Shown: positions 18,003 to 26,407 of the stretch, in pieces
How the letters are laid out: every line of letters begins with the position of its first letter
Numbering within the stretch: the first letter of the stretch is position 1
Assembly (NCBI RefSeq): GCF_900142755.1
Contig: NZ_FRCA01000005.1
Span: 186,001 to 250,000 of the forward strand
Source: Halomonas cupida
GTDB lineage: Bacteria > Pseudomonadota > Gammaproteobacteria > Pseudomonadales > Halomonadaceae
DNA length: 64,000 nucleotides
Reading direction: 5' to 3'
Program-made: the position numbers and the translations under genes
The notes under the pieces: model-generated
The model's database searches: none
What the model saw: the letters and a program-made list of their open reading frames with translations, nothing else
What the model was told of the DNA's origin: nothing

Positions 18003-19292
18003 TCACGCCAGCAAATGCCTGTTGGCCTTCCAGGTCTCATCGAGATGCCGCTGAATCAGTGCCTTGGTAGCCGGTTTGATACCCAAGGAAGCGGCAACGG
18101 CACTGAAACTGGCCAGGCTGGAGGCTACCTCCTCGATTGCCTGGCGCGCTTCATTCCAAGTGGCAAAGTTGGCCGTCGCTGCCAGTTTCTGAATGGCCTT
18201 GAGCGAAGGGCATTTACCATGGCCAGCATATGCCGTGGCATGTTCGCCAAAGGGATTTGGGCTGAAGGTGGTATCGTAGAAAGGCGACAATGACCAATTG
18301 CCGGAGTCATCCTGCAGAAACGCCCAGTTCTTGCTGTGATCGTCCTGACTGACGGCGAACAGGTTGAACATGGCTCGCCGGAATTGTCGTTGACCGGCAC
18401 TGGGCCCACATAATGTACTGCTGGCCTTGATCAGGTCCTCATAATCCAGGCTGGGGGTACGGAAATCCGCATCCAGCAGACCGCAGGCACTATGCATATG
18501 CCACCGCCCGGCACTTTCTGTTGTGTCTACAACCCAATCGAAGCGCTTCAGGGCCAGCCACTGCCTCGCTCCAGAATCACCGAGTGCCGGCAGCAGCTGC
18601 CATTCGGGCACTATCAGTCCGGCCTGCTCAGCCATGGTCAGCCAGGCTGCCTCACAGAGGCCCTCTTCATGCCCGAGAGGGAGATTGCGCGGAGTGAACT
18701 TGACCAGCCAGGCCTGGTCTCCTGGCAAGGGTTGGGCCCGACAGTACTGGAAGTCCTCTCCGGAGAGATAGACCTGCGCCTTGGGTCGGGCACCACCGGA
18801 ACTCCCTACAGCAGCCAGCATGGCCAGCACTTCATCGGTCTGGCCTTCGAACAATGCCTGTGCCTGCATGCCCAGCGCCTGAAGGTCCAGAGCTTCGCCA
18901 GTCCCTGTTTCTGCATAGGGTGAGTGAGGCCGGTAACTCAGTGCTCCCATCCCCCGGTCACCAATAAACGTCAGTCGGTCCATGGCGGTAACCTGAGTCG
19001 GCGCTATGCCATGCTGACGGAACACCCTGTCCATCAGCAACATGCCCCACCCGTCCGGCAAGGAATCAGCAAAGACACCATGCAAACCTGAGTGTGGCAC
19101 GGCGGGTGCGTGCTGCAACTGGTCCGTCCATGCCAGACTGAACGGAGACGGGTTGCTGCCACTGCTCAGGTAGTCAGCATCATATTGGAAGAAGACGCCC
19201 TGGCGATTCTGGGCCAGTAAACCAACCAACTGCCGGCCACCATCACTCAAGGTGCGCCACACCTCCAGCTTCTGGATCGGAAAAGCACTCAT
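18003..19292 (-). CDS. HipA-type serine/threonine kinase toxin
   Basis: About 429 residues of the HipA family; E. coli HipA phosphorylates GltX and induces persistence. Visible are the N-terminal HipA domain (GVFADSLPDGWGMLLMDR), the ATP-loop-like 'VGSSGGARPKAQVY', catalytic SQDDHSKN (D317) and the Mg-binding LSPFYD (D340). It overlaps nothing and follows its antitoxin gene by 10 bases. All the key residues are present, so it is probably active. It lies just beyond the right yicC-like repeat. Confidence 0.9.
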   Translation of the reverse strand: MSAFPIQKLEVWRTLSDGGRQLVGLLAQNRQGVFFQYDADYLSSGSNPSPFSLAWTDQLQHAPAVPHSGLHGVFADSLPDGWGMLLMDRVFRQHGIAPTQVTAMDRLTFIGDRGMGALSYRPHSPYAETGTGEALDLQALGMQAQALFEGQTDEVLAMLAAVGSSGGARPKAQVYLSGEDFQYCRAQPLPGDQAWLVKFTPRNLPLGHEEGLCEAAWLTMAEQAGLIVPEWQLLPALGDSGARQWLALKRFDWVVDTTESAGRWHMHSACGLLDADFRTPSLDYEDLIKASSTLCGPSAGQRQFRRAMFNLFAVSQDDHSKNWAFLQDDSGNWSLSPFYDTTFSPNPFGEHATAYAGHGKCPSLKAIQKLAATANFATWNEARQAIEEVASSLASFSAVAASLGIKPATKALIQRHLDETWKANRHLLA

Positions 19293-19302
19293 CGGGGCAG
19301 TC

Positions 19303-19590
19303 TCAACTGGAAAGTACTTCGTCTATGGAGGTGGGCAAGCGCTCAGTCGGCGACTCCGGCTCGGTCAATGCCTGCAATCTGGCCAGATCATCCAGGCTTT
19401 GCCACAGCAGCAGGAACTGCCTGAGTGAGATCAGCCCCGTCGTTTCGAATTTCTTGATGGTCGACTCAGGTACCGTACTGCGCTCAGCCAGCGCAGTGCG
19501 GGAAAGCTTGCCCGTCTTGCGACAGCCCCTGAGGTAGTCAGCCAGACTCTGTTGAACCTCGGAAGTGGAGACCAAGGAATATTGGGTCAT
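19303..19590 (-). CDS. HipB-like antitoxin, XRE-type helix-turn-helix protein
   Basis: About 95 residues with an HTH (LSRTALAERSTVPESTIKKF) and a Leu-rich following helix (LRQFLLLWQSLDDLARL). It precedes a HipA-like gene on the same strand, the standard antitoxin-toxin order. The ATG at 19590 is preferred over one at 19605 by comparison with the family, but RBS evidence is weak. It should bind the two palindromes just upstream and repress the operon together with the toxin. Confidence 0.87.
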   Translation of the reverse strand: MTQYSLVSTSEVQQSLADYLRGCRKTGKLSRTALAERSTVPESTIKKFETTGLISLRQFLLLWQSLDDLARLQALTEPESPTERLPTSIDEVLSS

Positions 19591-19603
19591 GGGCCAAATA
19601 TGC

Positions 19604-19625
19604 ATTGGATACAGTGATGTCCAAT
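19604..19625. promoter_or_regulatory. Operator palindrome 1 of hipBA-like operon
   Basis: ATTGGATACAGTGATGTCCAAT region: perfect outer arms ATTGGA/TCCAAT with 10 bp between. It lies immediately at the start of the antitoxin gene. It shares TGTCCAA with palindrome 2, as expected for repeated HipB-type operators. Confidence 0.6.
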
Positions 19626-19641
19626 ATTAGCACTGAGCCGC

Positions 19642-19669
19642 ATTTTTAGACATTACCATGTCCAAAAAT
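19642..19669. promoter_or_regulatory. Operator palindrome 2 of hipBA-like operon
   Basis: TTTTTAGACAT and ATGTCCAAAAA form an inverted repeat of 11-bp arms with a single mismatch and a 4-bp centre (TACC), extended by A...T outside. Its centre is 41 bp from that of palindrome 1, about four helical turns, on the same DNA face. It likely overlaps the promoter. Confidence 0.6.
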
Positions 19670-19681
19670 AGCGCACACTTC

Positions 19682-19743
19682 CAAAACCGGCAACACCGCC
19701 AGCGACCCTCCATGGCGCGCCCATCGGGCGCCATCAGGCGCTG
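19682..19743 (+). repeat. Dispersed repeat, copy B
   Basis: Aligns with 10036-10101; shared blocks are GGCAACACCGCCAGCG, ATGGCGCGCCC and GCCATCAGG. It lies between the hipBA promoter and the gene ending at 19774. Nothing else is seen between 19670 and 19773. Confidence 0.6.
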
Positions 19744-19773
19744 AACCGGGCTCCGACCGCGCGGGCCTTGCCG

Positions 19774-20118
19774 TCAGGAGTCGGGAAGCTGATCGTAAGC
19801 TTCGATGACATGGGCGGAGTAAACCATGGCGGCTCCCGCATTCAGTGCCACTGCCACGCCCAACGCCTCAGTAATCTCCCCACGGGTCGCGCCATAGCCC
19901 ACAGCCTTCTTGACGTGTACAGAGATGCAGCCGTCACAACGTGTAGTCACCGCTACCGCAAGTGCAATCAGTTCATGAACCTTGGGCTCCAGGTGGCCGG
20001 TCTGTTGCGCAGCGCCATCAATCGCCATCAACCCTTTGAGTACACCGGGACTATCCGTGGAGTAGTCGGCGATGCGCTCCATCAAGGTTTCACGGTGGGT
20101 GTTCCAGTCCTTCATCAT
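19774..20118 (-). CDS. Carboxymuconolactone decarboxylase family (AhpD-like) protein
   Basis: About 114 residues of the AhpD/CMD fold. 'KVHELIALAVAVTTRCDGCISVHVKKAV' (positions about 45-72) contains C-x-x-C followed by His, the AhpD-type peroxidatic or reductive centre, and 'GATRGEITEALGVAVAL' follows. Such proteins are usually thiol peroxidases or reductases that act in oxidative or electrophile defence. The start at 20118 has AGGAA upstream. It is divergent from a TetR gene; matching palindromes in between suggest TetR control. Confidence 0.9.
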   Translation of the reverse strand: MMKDWNTHRETLMERIADYSTDSPGVLKGLMAIDGAAQQTGHLEPKVHELIALAVAVTTRCDGCISVHVKKAVGYGATRGEITEALGVAVALNAGAAMVYSAHVIEAYDQLPDS

Positions 20119-20235
20119 GGCAGTTGTTCCTGTATCACATTGAAGCCGGGCACCAGGGTTGGCACGCGGAGACATGGGGGTTCAGCAATCGGATAGACAT
20201 ACATTCACGGCATGTCATTCCTCGGTTGACGATCA

Positions 20236-20263
20236 ACAACCTACCTTCTGGTAGGTAGGTTGT
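20236..20263. promoter_or_regulatory. TetR-type operator 1
   Basis: ACAACCTACC (20236-20245) and GGTAGGTTGT (20254-20263) are a perfect inverted repeat. Its core CTACC-TTCT-GGTAG has the same architecture as the second site. It lies 118 bp upstream of the AhpD-like start. Confidence 0.65.
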
Positions 20264-20304
20264 CAAACCAGTCCAACTCCCCCATTCCGCCACCGCATCA
20301 GCTG

Positions 20305-20328
20305 GCTATCTACCTATCAGAAGATAGC
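20305..20328. promoter_or_regulatory. TetR-type operator 2
   Basis: GCTATC...GATAGC are perfect outer arms, and the core CTATC-AGAA-GATAG (20314-20327) matches the CTAYC-N4-GRTAG pattern of operator 1. It lies 38-61 bp upstream of the TetR start, suggesting autoregulation. Confidence 0.65.
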
Positions 20329-20365
20329 TTACAATTCCGGTCAAAATCTGACCGGAACCATTGTC

Positions 20366-20935
20366 ATGGCAATCGATACTCGTGCTGCATTGCTCAAGCA
20401 TGCCGAGTTCTTCATTCGCACCCAGGGTTACTCCGCATTCAGCTACGCGGATCTGGCGGATTGCGTCGGCATAAGAAAAGCCAGCATCCACTATCATTTT
20501 CCCAGGAAAGACGATCTCATTCAGGAGCTTCTCAGCTCATATCGCACTCAGTTTCATCAAGATCTTCGCAATTTCGAAGCCAATAGTACGTCCCCCATGG
20601 AACGACTCCGGGCCTACGGTGAGCGATTTGCCAAAAGCTTCGATAATCATATGCTGCCGTTCTGCTGTGCATTGGCGGCTGAAAGATCGGCGCTTCCAGA
20701 ATCGATTCGTAGCGAAGTGCACAAGGACTTCATGTTTCAGCTGGAATGGCTGACCCGCATCATTGGTGATGGGATAGCGGCGGGGCAGCTAAGTGAAACT
20801 CGTCCCGCAGACGAGGTGGCAGTCTCGCTCCTCAGTGCTCTGGAGGGGGGCAGTATCATAGGGTGGGCACTACAGGAGCGGCGTCCTGTCCTGGCAGCCT
20901 TTACCGCGATGTTGGGGACCCTCGAGCTGGGTTGA
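20366..20935 (+). CDS. TetR/AcrR family transcriptional regulator
   Basis: About 189 residues. The N-terminal DNA-binding domain reads 'FFIRTQGYSAFSYADLADCV' then GIRKASIHYHFPRKDDLIQE, the typical TetR HTH with the YHFxxKDDL signature. The C-terminal helical ligand domain is YezE/TetR_C-like (MLPFCCALAAERSALPESIR), with two adjacent Cys. It is probably a repressor of the divergent AhpD-like gene and of itself through the two similar palindromes between them; an electrophile or oxidant inducer is a guess based on the target. Confidence 0.92.
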   Translation: MAIDTRAALLKHAEFFIRTQGYSAFSYADLADCVGIRKASIHYHFPRKDDLIQELLSSYRTQFHQDLRNFEANSTSPMERLRAYGERFAKSFDNHMLPFCCALAAERSALPESIRSEVHKDFMFQLEWLTRIIGDGIAAGQLSETRPADEVAVSLLSALEGGSIIGWALQERRPVLAAFTAMLGTLELG

Positions 20936-21070
20936 CGCTATCTCGCGCTTCCGAATGAGGCCTGTTGCAGCAACTGCTTCAGTTCAGCGTTCTCTCCCTC
21001 TTTCGCACCCAATCTATTGCGGTATGCTGTCTTCACAATAGATAGCCTGCTCACTGCATAAAGGTGCCTC

Positions 21071-22507
21071 ATGTCCAACACTGATACCGCCTCCGCGGCC
21101 GAGTCCCATCAGAGAGTTTTCCTGCCTCCTCGCCCTTCTGCGGAGGTCATCTCGGCGCTGCTCGCAGAGCTGGAGCCCTTGCTCGGAGAGCGGATCACCA
21201 CGGCTACGGGCGTTCGTGAGCAGCATGGGCATGATGAATCCTGGCATCACCCCGCGGCGCCGGATGCGGTGTGCTTTCCGCATTCGACCGAGGAAGTGTC
21301 GGCGGTGGTCAAGGCTTGTGCGCGCTTGAATGTACCGGTGATTCCCTATGGCGTCGGCACTTCGATCGAAGGGCAGGTCATCGCCGAACATGGCGGTCTC
21401 TGTGTAGATCTCTCGGCGATGAATCAGATCATCAAGGTGCGGCCCGAGGATATGGATGCCACGGTGCAGCCGGGCGTGACCCGCAATCAACTCAATACCG
21501 ATCTGCGCGCCACCGGATTATTCTTCTCTGTTGATCCGGGTGCCGATGCCAGCATGGGCGGCATGGCCTCGACCCGCGCCAGCGGCACCAATACCGTGCG
21601 CTACGGCACCATCCGCGAGAACGTGCTGTCACTGACGGTGGTCATGCCGGATGGTCGCATCGTGCGAACCGGCAGCCGCGCGCGCAAGTCGGCGGCAGGC
21701 TATGACCTGACCCACCTGATGATTGGCGCCGAGGGAACCCTTGGCATCATCACTGAACTTACCGTCAAACTGCACGGTCTGCCCGAAGCGATATCCTCGG
21801 CCACGGTAGCCTTCGAGGATGTTGCCGGAGCGGTCAACACCGTGATCGCCTCGATCCAGTACGGCATCCCCATGGCTCGCATCGAGTTGCTGGATGCGTT
21901 GTCGATGCGGGCGGTCAACCAGTTCTCGAAACTCGACTATGCCGAGAAGCCGACACTGTTTCTCGAGTTCCACGGCACCCACGCCGGAGTCCGAGAACAG
22001 GCCGAGGCGTTGGCCGAACTCTGTGGTGAATTCGGGGGCAGCGATTTCGCCTGGGCCACGCAGGAGGAAGATCGCCAGAAACTGTGGCAGGCCCGCCACG
22101 ATGCTGCCTATGCCGCCAGGCAACTCCGCCCAGGCATGGAGTTCCTCGCCACCGACATCTGTGTGCCCATCTCGAAGTTGGCCGAATGCATCGAGGCCAC
22201 TGAGCAGGACGTGCAGGAAAGCGGCCTGGTGGCGCCGTTGCTTGGCCATGTCGGGGACGGCAACTTCCATCTGGTGGTGGTGATTGACCGCAACAGTGAT
22301 GACGAGATCACCAACCTCAAGGCCTTCAATGCACGGCTGGTGCAGCGCGCACTCCAGGCCGGAGGCACCTGTACGGGGGAACACGGCATCGGCATGGGCA
22401 AGCGGGGTTACATGGCCGATGAACACGGCGAAGCACTGAGCGTCATGCGTGCCATCAAGATGGCACTCGACCCCCAGGGCATCATGAACCCGGGCAAGAT
22501 GGTGTAG
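21071..22507 (+). CDS. FAD-binding D-lactate dehydrogenase (cytochrome) family protein
   Basis: About 478 residues of the FAD-binding oxidase 4 family (D-lactate/glycolate oxidase type). 'VIPYGVGTSIEGQV', DPGADASMGGMASTRASGTN and MIGAEGTLGIITELTVKLHG form the PCMH FAD domain. 'PLLGHVGDGNFHLVVVID' and GGTCTGEHGIGMGKRGYM belong to the C-terminal substrate domain with metal-binding His. These enzymes oxidise D-2-hydroxy acids and pass electrons to cytochrome or quinone. No transporter is adjacent; exact substrate unknown. Confidence 0.92.
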   Translation: MSNTDTASAAESHQRVFLPPRPSAEVISALLAELEPLLGERITTATGVREQHGHDESWHHPAAPDAVCFPHSTEEVSAVVKACARLNVPVIPYGVGTSIEGQVIAEHGGLCVDLSAMNQIIKVRPEDMDATVQPGVTRNQLNTDLRATGLFFSVDPGADASMGGMASTRASGTNTVRYGTIRENVLSLTVVMPDGRIVRTGSRARKSAAGYDLTHLMIGAEGTLGIITELTVKLHGLPEAISSATVAFEDVAGAVNTVIASIQYGIPMARIELLDALSMRAVNQFSKLDYAEKPTLFLEFHGTHAGVREQAEALAELCGEFGGSDFAWATQEEDRQKLWQARHDAAYAARQLRPGMEFLATDICVPISKLAECIEATEQDVQESGLVAPLLGHVGDGNFHLVVVIDRNSDDEITNLKAFNARLVQRALQAGGTCTGEHGIGMGKRGYMADEHGEALSVMRAIKMALDPQGIMNPGKMV

Positions 22508-22639
22508 CGGCGAGCCATTCACGGTGGCAGGCACCAACTGCCGCCAGACTCCTCTGCAAGTCTATGCCGCTGGGCTCACGGCGACATCAACTCCCCACCT
22601 CATCATCTACGCTTGCATGAATGACGCCGGATGAGGTGA

Positions 22640-22940
22640 TCAATACAAAGCGCGCAGATTCAGATATTCACCAGTGAAGATGGCGTGGCACAGCTGGAGG
22701 TCACACTCGACCAGGAGACCGTGTGGCTGAGTCAGACACAGATGGGGCAGCTGTTTGATACTTCTATCGGCAACATCAGCCTTCACCTGAAGAATATCTA
22801 CAAGGAGAAGGAATTGAGTGAACTGGCAACTACCGAGGATTTCTCGGTAGTTCGTCAGGAAGGCAAGCGCCAGGTCCGACGCCAGATCAAACACTACAAC
22901 CTCGACGCCATCATCTCGGTCGGCTATCGCGTCGCCAGTG
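22640..22940 (+). pseudogene. Truncated RhuM-family gene remnant
   Basis: The frame encodes the N-terminal part of the RhuM family: 'QIFTSEDGVAQLEVTLDQET', VWLSQTQMGQLFDTSIGNIS, HLKNIYKEKELSE, and 'KHYNLDAIISVGYRVAS'. Similarity stops at VGYRV, where intact members continue with a T-x-FR-x-WA region; here sequence of no likeness follows. There is no ATG in frame after the TGA at 22637 (only GTG 22685), so the start is degraded too. RhuM genes are often in mobile or defence islands. A 14-bp tandem (GTTGATACGAGGCC twice, 22997-23025) follows in otherwise empty sequence. Confidence 0.75.
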
Positions 22941-23043
22941 GGCTATCCAAATACAGTCCACGGGCATCAGGCCCCCTATCCCCAGCATACTTCCCTGTTG
23001 ATACGAGGCCGGTTGATACGAGGCCTATTGAACACTGGCCGGA

Positions 23044-24342
23044 TTACTGGTCGTTCAGGATGCTGCCGAGTGCTTTCAGGCAGGCATCCACTTCATCGAC
23101 GGTGTTGTAGTGCGCCAGCGAGACGCGGGTCACCGAGGGCAACCCCAGCGGGCGCAGGATGTTGCCGGAGAAGGTGTCGTCCTTGCGGGCATGCACTCGA
23201 ATACCGTGCTCGCCAAGCCGGGCGACAATCTCTACTGCATCGCGCCCTTCCACGGCAAAGGACACCACGCCTTCCCGCCATGGGGAGTCGGCCTCACCGA
23301 TCAGACGTACGCCAGGCAGGCGAGCGAGCCCGGCCTGTGTCTCACTGCCGTGAATCAAGCGAGTCGTCAGTGCGACCTCCTGAGCATGCATGGCGTGCGC
23401 TGCGGCCAGCAGACGTTCGCGTCGTGATGCCGCGCTGAAATGTCCGCCCAGCCATGCCAGATAGGCCACCATCTCGCTGACGGCGGCGAAAGCCGCCGGA
23501 TCGCGGCTACCCAACTCCCACGCGTCGTCCGGTTTGCCCAACAGGCGGTCGTGATCCACGCAACTGAGTCGCGGTGACAACCATGCATAGCCATTGTTGA
23601 ACTGACAGAAGGTCTTGTACATCGAAACCACATAGCCATCGACGCCATAGTTGGCCACGTCGATATCACCGTGGGGCGCATGCTGAATGCCATCGACGAT
23701 GATGTAGCATTGAGGGGCGATATGGCGGATAGCACGGGCGATAGCAGCAACATCCTGAGCCATGCCGGTCACCGGACTGGTATGCAGAATCGTTGCCACG
23801 CGGGTATCCGGGCGCACTACCTGAGCATAGTGCTCGGCGGTAACGCGGCCGCTGGTGGTATCGAACGGCACCGTCAGCCACTCACGGTGGGTGCGGCGCG
23901 CCCATTGGGCGGTGCCATCGAAGCTGGACGGATGCTCCAGCTCGCAGGCGACGATGCTGCCACCTTCTACAGCCGCCGTGGCAGCGGCACGAATCAGACG
24001 AAACAGGCACTCGCTGCCGGTCTCTCCGCTGATGATCACGCCTTCCCCGGCACCGAAGAACTCACGCAGCGCATTACGTCCGTCGTCGACGACCTGCTCG
24101 ATGGCCCGCGAGGCGTCGTTGTCACGGTGCGCATTGTCCGGCACGGCGGCCACTTCCGCAGCACGTTGCACAACAGCCTTGAGCGTCAGCGAGCCTCCGG
24201 CATTCTCGAAGAACACGCGCTTGCCGGTATAAGGACATTGATCAACATGGTGAAAGCGCTCACGGATGGCACTCAACAACTCACTCGAAAAACCATCGCT
24301 CTGCGTCTCGGGCCGCACGACCCGCTCAGGGGTTATCGTCAT
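23044..24342 (-). CDS. Class V aminotransferase / cysteine desulfurase-like PLP enzyme
   Basis: About 432 residues of fold-type I PLP enzymes. Seen are 'VFFENAGGSLTLKAVVQRA', SGETGSECLFRLIRA, VDGIQHAPHGDIDV (the PLP-ring Asp and His), and the Schiff-base Lys in YVVSMYKTFCQFNN. It resembles class-V aminotransferases of the cysteine-desulfurase-like type; the substrate is unknown. Start 24342 has GGAGACAG upstream. It is the last gene of the tctCBA operon (31 bp after tctA), so it probably acts on the imported compound, which would then be an amino acid or amine-containing acid. Confidence 0.85.
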   Translation of the reverse strand: MTITPERVVRPETQSDGFSSELLSAIRERFHHVDQCPYTGKRVFFENAGGSLTLKAVVQRAAEVAAVPDNAHRDNDASRAIEQVVDDGRNALREFFGAGEGVIISGETGSECLFRLIRAAATAAVEGGSIVACELEHPSSFDGTAQWARRTHREWLTVPFDTTSGRVTAEHYAQVVRPDTRVATILHTSPVTGMAQDVAAIARAIRHIAPQCYIIVDGIQHAPHGDIDVANYGVDGYVVSMYKTFCQFNNGYAWLSPRLSCVDHDRLLGKPDDAWELGSRDPAAFAAVSEMVAYLAWLGGHFSAASRRERLLAAAHAMHAQEVALTTRLIHGSETQAGLARLPGVRLIGEADSPWREGVVSFAVEGRDAVEIVARLGEHGIRVHARKDDTFSGNILRPLGLPSVTRVSLAHYNTVDEVDACLKALGSILNDQ

Positions 24343-24373
24343 AATGTCTGTCTCCAGCATCCAGAAGAGAAGG

Positions 24374-25867
24374 TCAGGCAACGGCGCACTGGCGCTGCCG
24401 CCAGCGGCGCCACAACGGAATCACCAGCGCCAGCACGACCAGCAGGCAGAGTGCCAATGACAACGGGCGGGTGAAGAAAGTGGTCAGATCCCACTGGGAA
24501 ATCTGCATGGCGCGGCGGAAATTGACCTCCAGAATCGGCCCCAGAATCAGCGCGATCACCAGCGGCGCCGCCGGATAACGCCAACGCTCCATGAAGTAGC
24601 CCATCAGCCCGCAGGCCATGGTCAACCACACATCGAACATCTCGTTACGCAGGGCATAGGTTCCCACCAGACTGAACAGCAGGATCATCGGTCCGAGTAC
24701 CGCTCCCGGCACCCGTGTCACCTTGACCATATAGCGGCACAGCCACAGGCCAAGCACGGCGAACATCAGGTTGGCGAACAACAGCGACACGATCAGCGTG
24801 TAGGTGCTTTCGGCATGTTGAGTGAACAGCGACGGCCCTGGAATCATGCCGTGAATGGTCAGCCCGCCGACAAATACTGCCGTTACCGCATTGCCGGGAA
24901 TCCCCAGCGTCAACGTCGGGATCAGAGTGCCACCGGTCACCGCATTGTTGGCCGCCTCCGATGCCGCTACGCCCTCGATCTCACCCTTGCCGAAGGTCTC
25001 GGGATGGCTCGAGTGGCGGCGCGCCTCGTTGTAGGAGATGAAGGCGGCGATGCTGGTCCCGGCTCCCGGCAGGATGCCGACGACTGAACCAATCACCGAG
25101 GAGCGACACAGGGTTCGCAGACAACGCTTCAGGTCAGCCCAATACGGCAGGCTGCGCCCCTGCATGCGCTGGGCTTCTCCCGACAGCACACCGCCATCCC
25201 GAGGTATGCACAGGTTGAAGGCTTGAGAGACCGAGAACAGGCCGATCAATACCGGCAGCAACGGCACGCCATCGAACAGTTCACCCTGACCGAAGGTGAA
25301 GCGCTGCTCTCCGGTAAAGGCATCCAGCCCGACGGTCGCCAGTATCAACCCCAGCGCCGCGGACAGTACGCCCTTCACCGGTCGCTCGGAAACCACCCCG
25401 ACAATGGTGACCAGACCGAAGATCGCCAGCCAGGTATATTCCTGAGGACCAAAGGCCAGAGCAACCTTCGACAGTGGCGGCGCAATGGCCAACAGCACAA
25501 TGACGCTGACCAGACCACCGAACAGCGAGGCCAGTGTTGCCATGCCGATGGCCTCGCCGCCACGTCCCGCCGCCGCCATCGGATAACCATCCAGCGCGGT
25601 GGCAATGGAGGCATCGGTGCCCGGCGTTCGCAACAGAATGGCGGTGACCGAGCCGCCATAGACCGAACTGACATAGACGGCGCCGAGCAGGATCAGGGCG
25701 AGATCCGGCGGCATGTTGAAGGTGATGGGAATACACAGCGCCACCCCCATGGTCGACGAAAGCCCCGGCAACGCACCGATGAGTATGCCGGCAAGGGTGC
25801 CCAGCACCAGCGTCAGCAATGCCGTTGGCGTCACCACATTGGCGAGGGCTGTAAGCAGGATGTCCAT
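24374..25867 (-). CDS. tctA: Tripartite tricarboxylate transporter, large permease TctA (set 1)
   Basis: Twelve-segment inner-membrane permease (497 aa). Family marks: 'LVLGTLAGILIGALPGLSST', YVSSVYGGSVTAILLRTPG and the repeat 'GNAVTAVFVGGLTIHGMIPG'. TctA forms the channel with TctB and takes solute from TctC, driven by ion gradient. Gene order C-B-A on the minus strand, followed by the PLP enzyme. A gap of ~105 bp separates it from tctB. Confidence 0.95.
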   Translation of the reverse strand: MDILLTALANVVTPTALLTLVLGTLAGILIGALPGLSSTMGVALCIPITFNMPPDLALILLGAVYVSSVYGGSVTAILLRTPGTDASIATALDGYPMAAAGRGGEAIGMATLASLFGGLVSVIVLLAIAPPLSKVALAFGPQEYTWLAIFGLVTIVGVVSERPVKGVLSAALGLILATVGLDAFTGEQRFTFGQGELFDGVPLLPVLIGLFSVSQAFNLCIPRDGGVLSGEAQRMQGRSLPYWADLKRCLRTLCRSSVIGSVVGILPGAGTSIAAFISYNEARRHSSHPETFGKGEIEGVAASEAANNAVTGGTLIPTLTLGIPGNAVTAVFVGGLTIHGMIPGPSLFTQHAESTYTLIVSLLFANLMFAVLGLWLCRYMVKVTRVPGAVLGPMILLFSLVGTYALRNEMFDVWLTMACGLMGYFMERWRYPAAPLVIALILGPILEVNFRRAMQISQWDLTTFFTRPLSLALCLLVVLALVIPLWRRWRQRQCAVA

Positions 25868-25972
25868 ATTGCGTTTCCGGTGTCGTTGAGGCCTGAGCCG
25901 CTATTTTCTCCACGGCCCTGCCTCGCCAGGGTTCTGGTCCGGCCGAGGTTCTGGTCTGGCCGAGATGTCGCC

Positions 25973-26407
25973 TTAGATCGCCAGCCAACCTGCCGGCAGT
26001 GGCACTGCCAGCAGTCGGGCAAAGACCAGGTAGATGCCCAGCGTGAATCCAACAGCGAGCAGTAACGTGGTTCTCCAGCTCAGGCGTGCCAGCAGCTTCA
26101 GGTTGAAGATCAGAAACAGCGGCAGGACGATGAAGGTCCCCACCGGTTCGATCAGTACCAGCAACGCCACCACCCCGAGGCACCACAGTCCCAGCCGCTG
26201 CCGATCAGACGGTGCCGGTCGTTGGCTCGCGCCTTCCGCACGACGACAGGTCAAGGCCAGCCAGACGCAGGCCAGCAGACCCAGCCCTCCGACAATTATC
26301 GGGAAGACGCCCGCATCACCACGCATTCCCCAGCCAGCCACCGCCACGCTGAAACAGACAATGGCGGCAATCAGCGCTACCAGCCGATCGATACCATGGA
26401 ACGTCAT
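25973..26407 (-). CDS. tctB: Tripartite tricarboxylate transporter, small permease TctB (set 1)
   Basis: About 144 residues with four hydrophobic segments (e.g. LVALIAAIVCFSVAVAGWG and 'LGLWCLGVVALLVLIEPVG'), the length and pattern of TctB. Sequence conservation in this subunit is low; assignment rests on position between tctC and tctA and on topology. Its start overlaps the tctC stop (26404), suggesting translational coupling. An ATG at 26419 is an alternative start. Confidence 0.88.
   Translation of the reverse strand: MTFHGIDRLVALIAAIVCFSVAVAGWGMRGDAGVFPIIVGGLGLLACVWLALTCRRAEGASQRPAPSDRQRLGLWCLGVVALLVLIEPVGTFIVLPLFLIFNLKLLARLSWRTTLLLAVGFTLGIYLVFARLLAVPLPAGWLAI

Noticed and set aside
21629..22537. 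302-codon minus-strand frame in the D-lactate dehydrogenase-type gene
   Set aside because: Antisense to a gene with intact FAD and substrate domains.
22997..23025. 14-bp tandem GTTGATACGAGGCC twice as a CRISPR-like start
   Set aside because: Only two units, no spacers of constant size, no cas genes.
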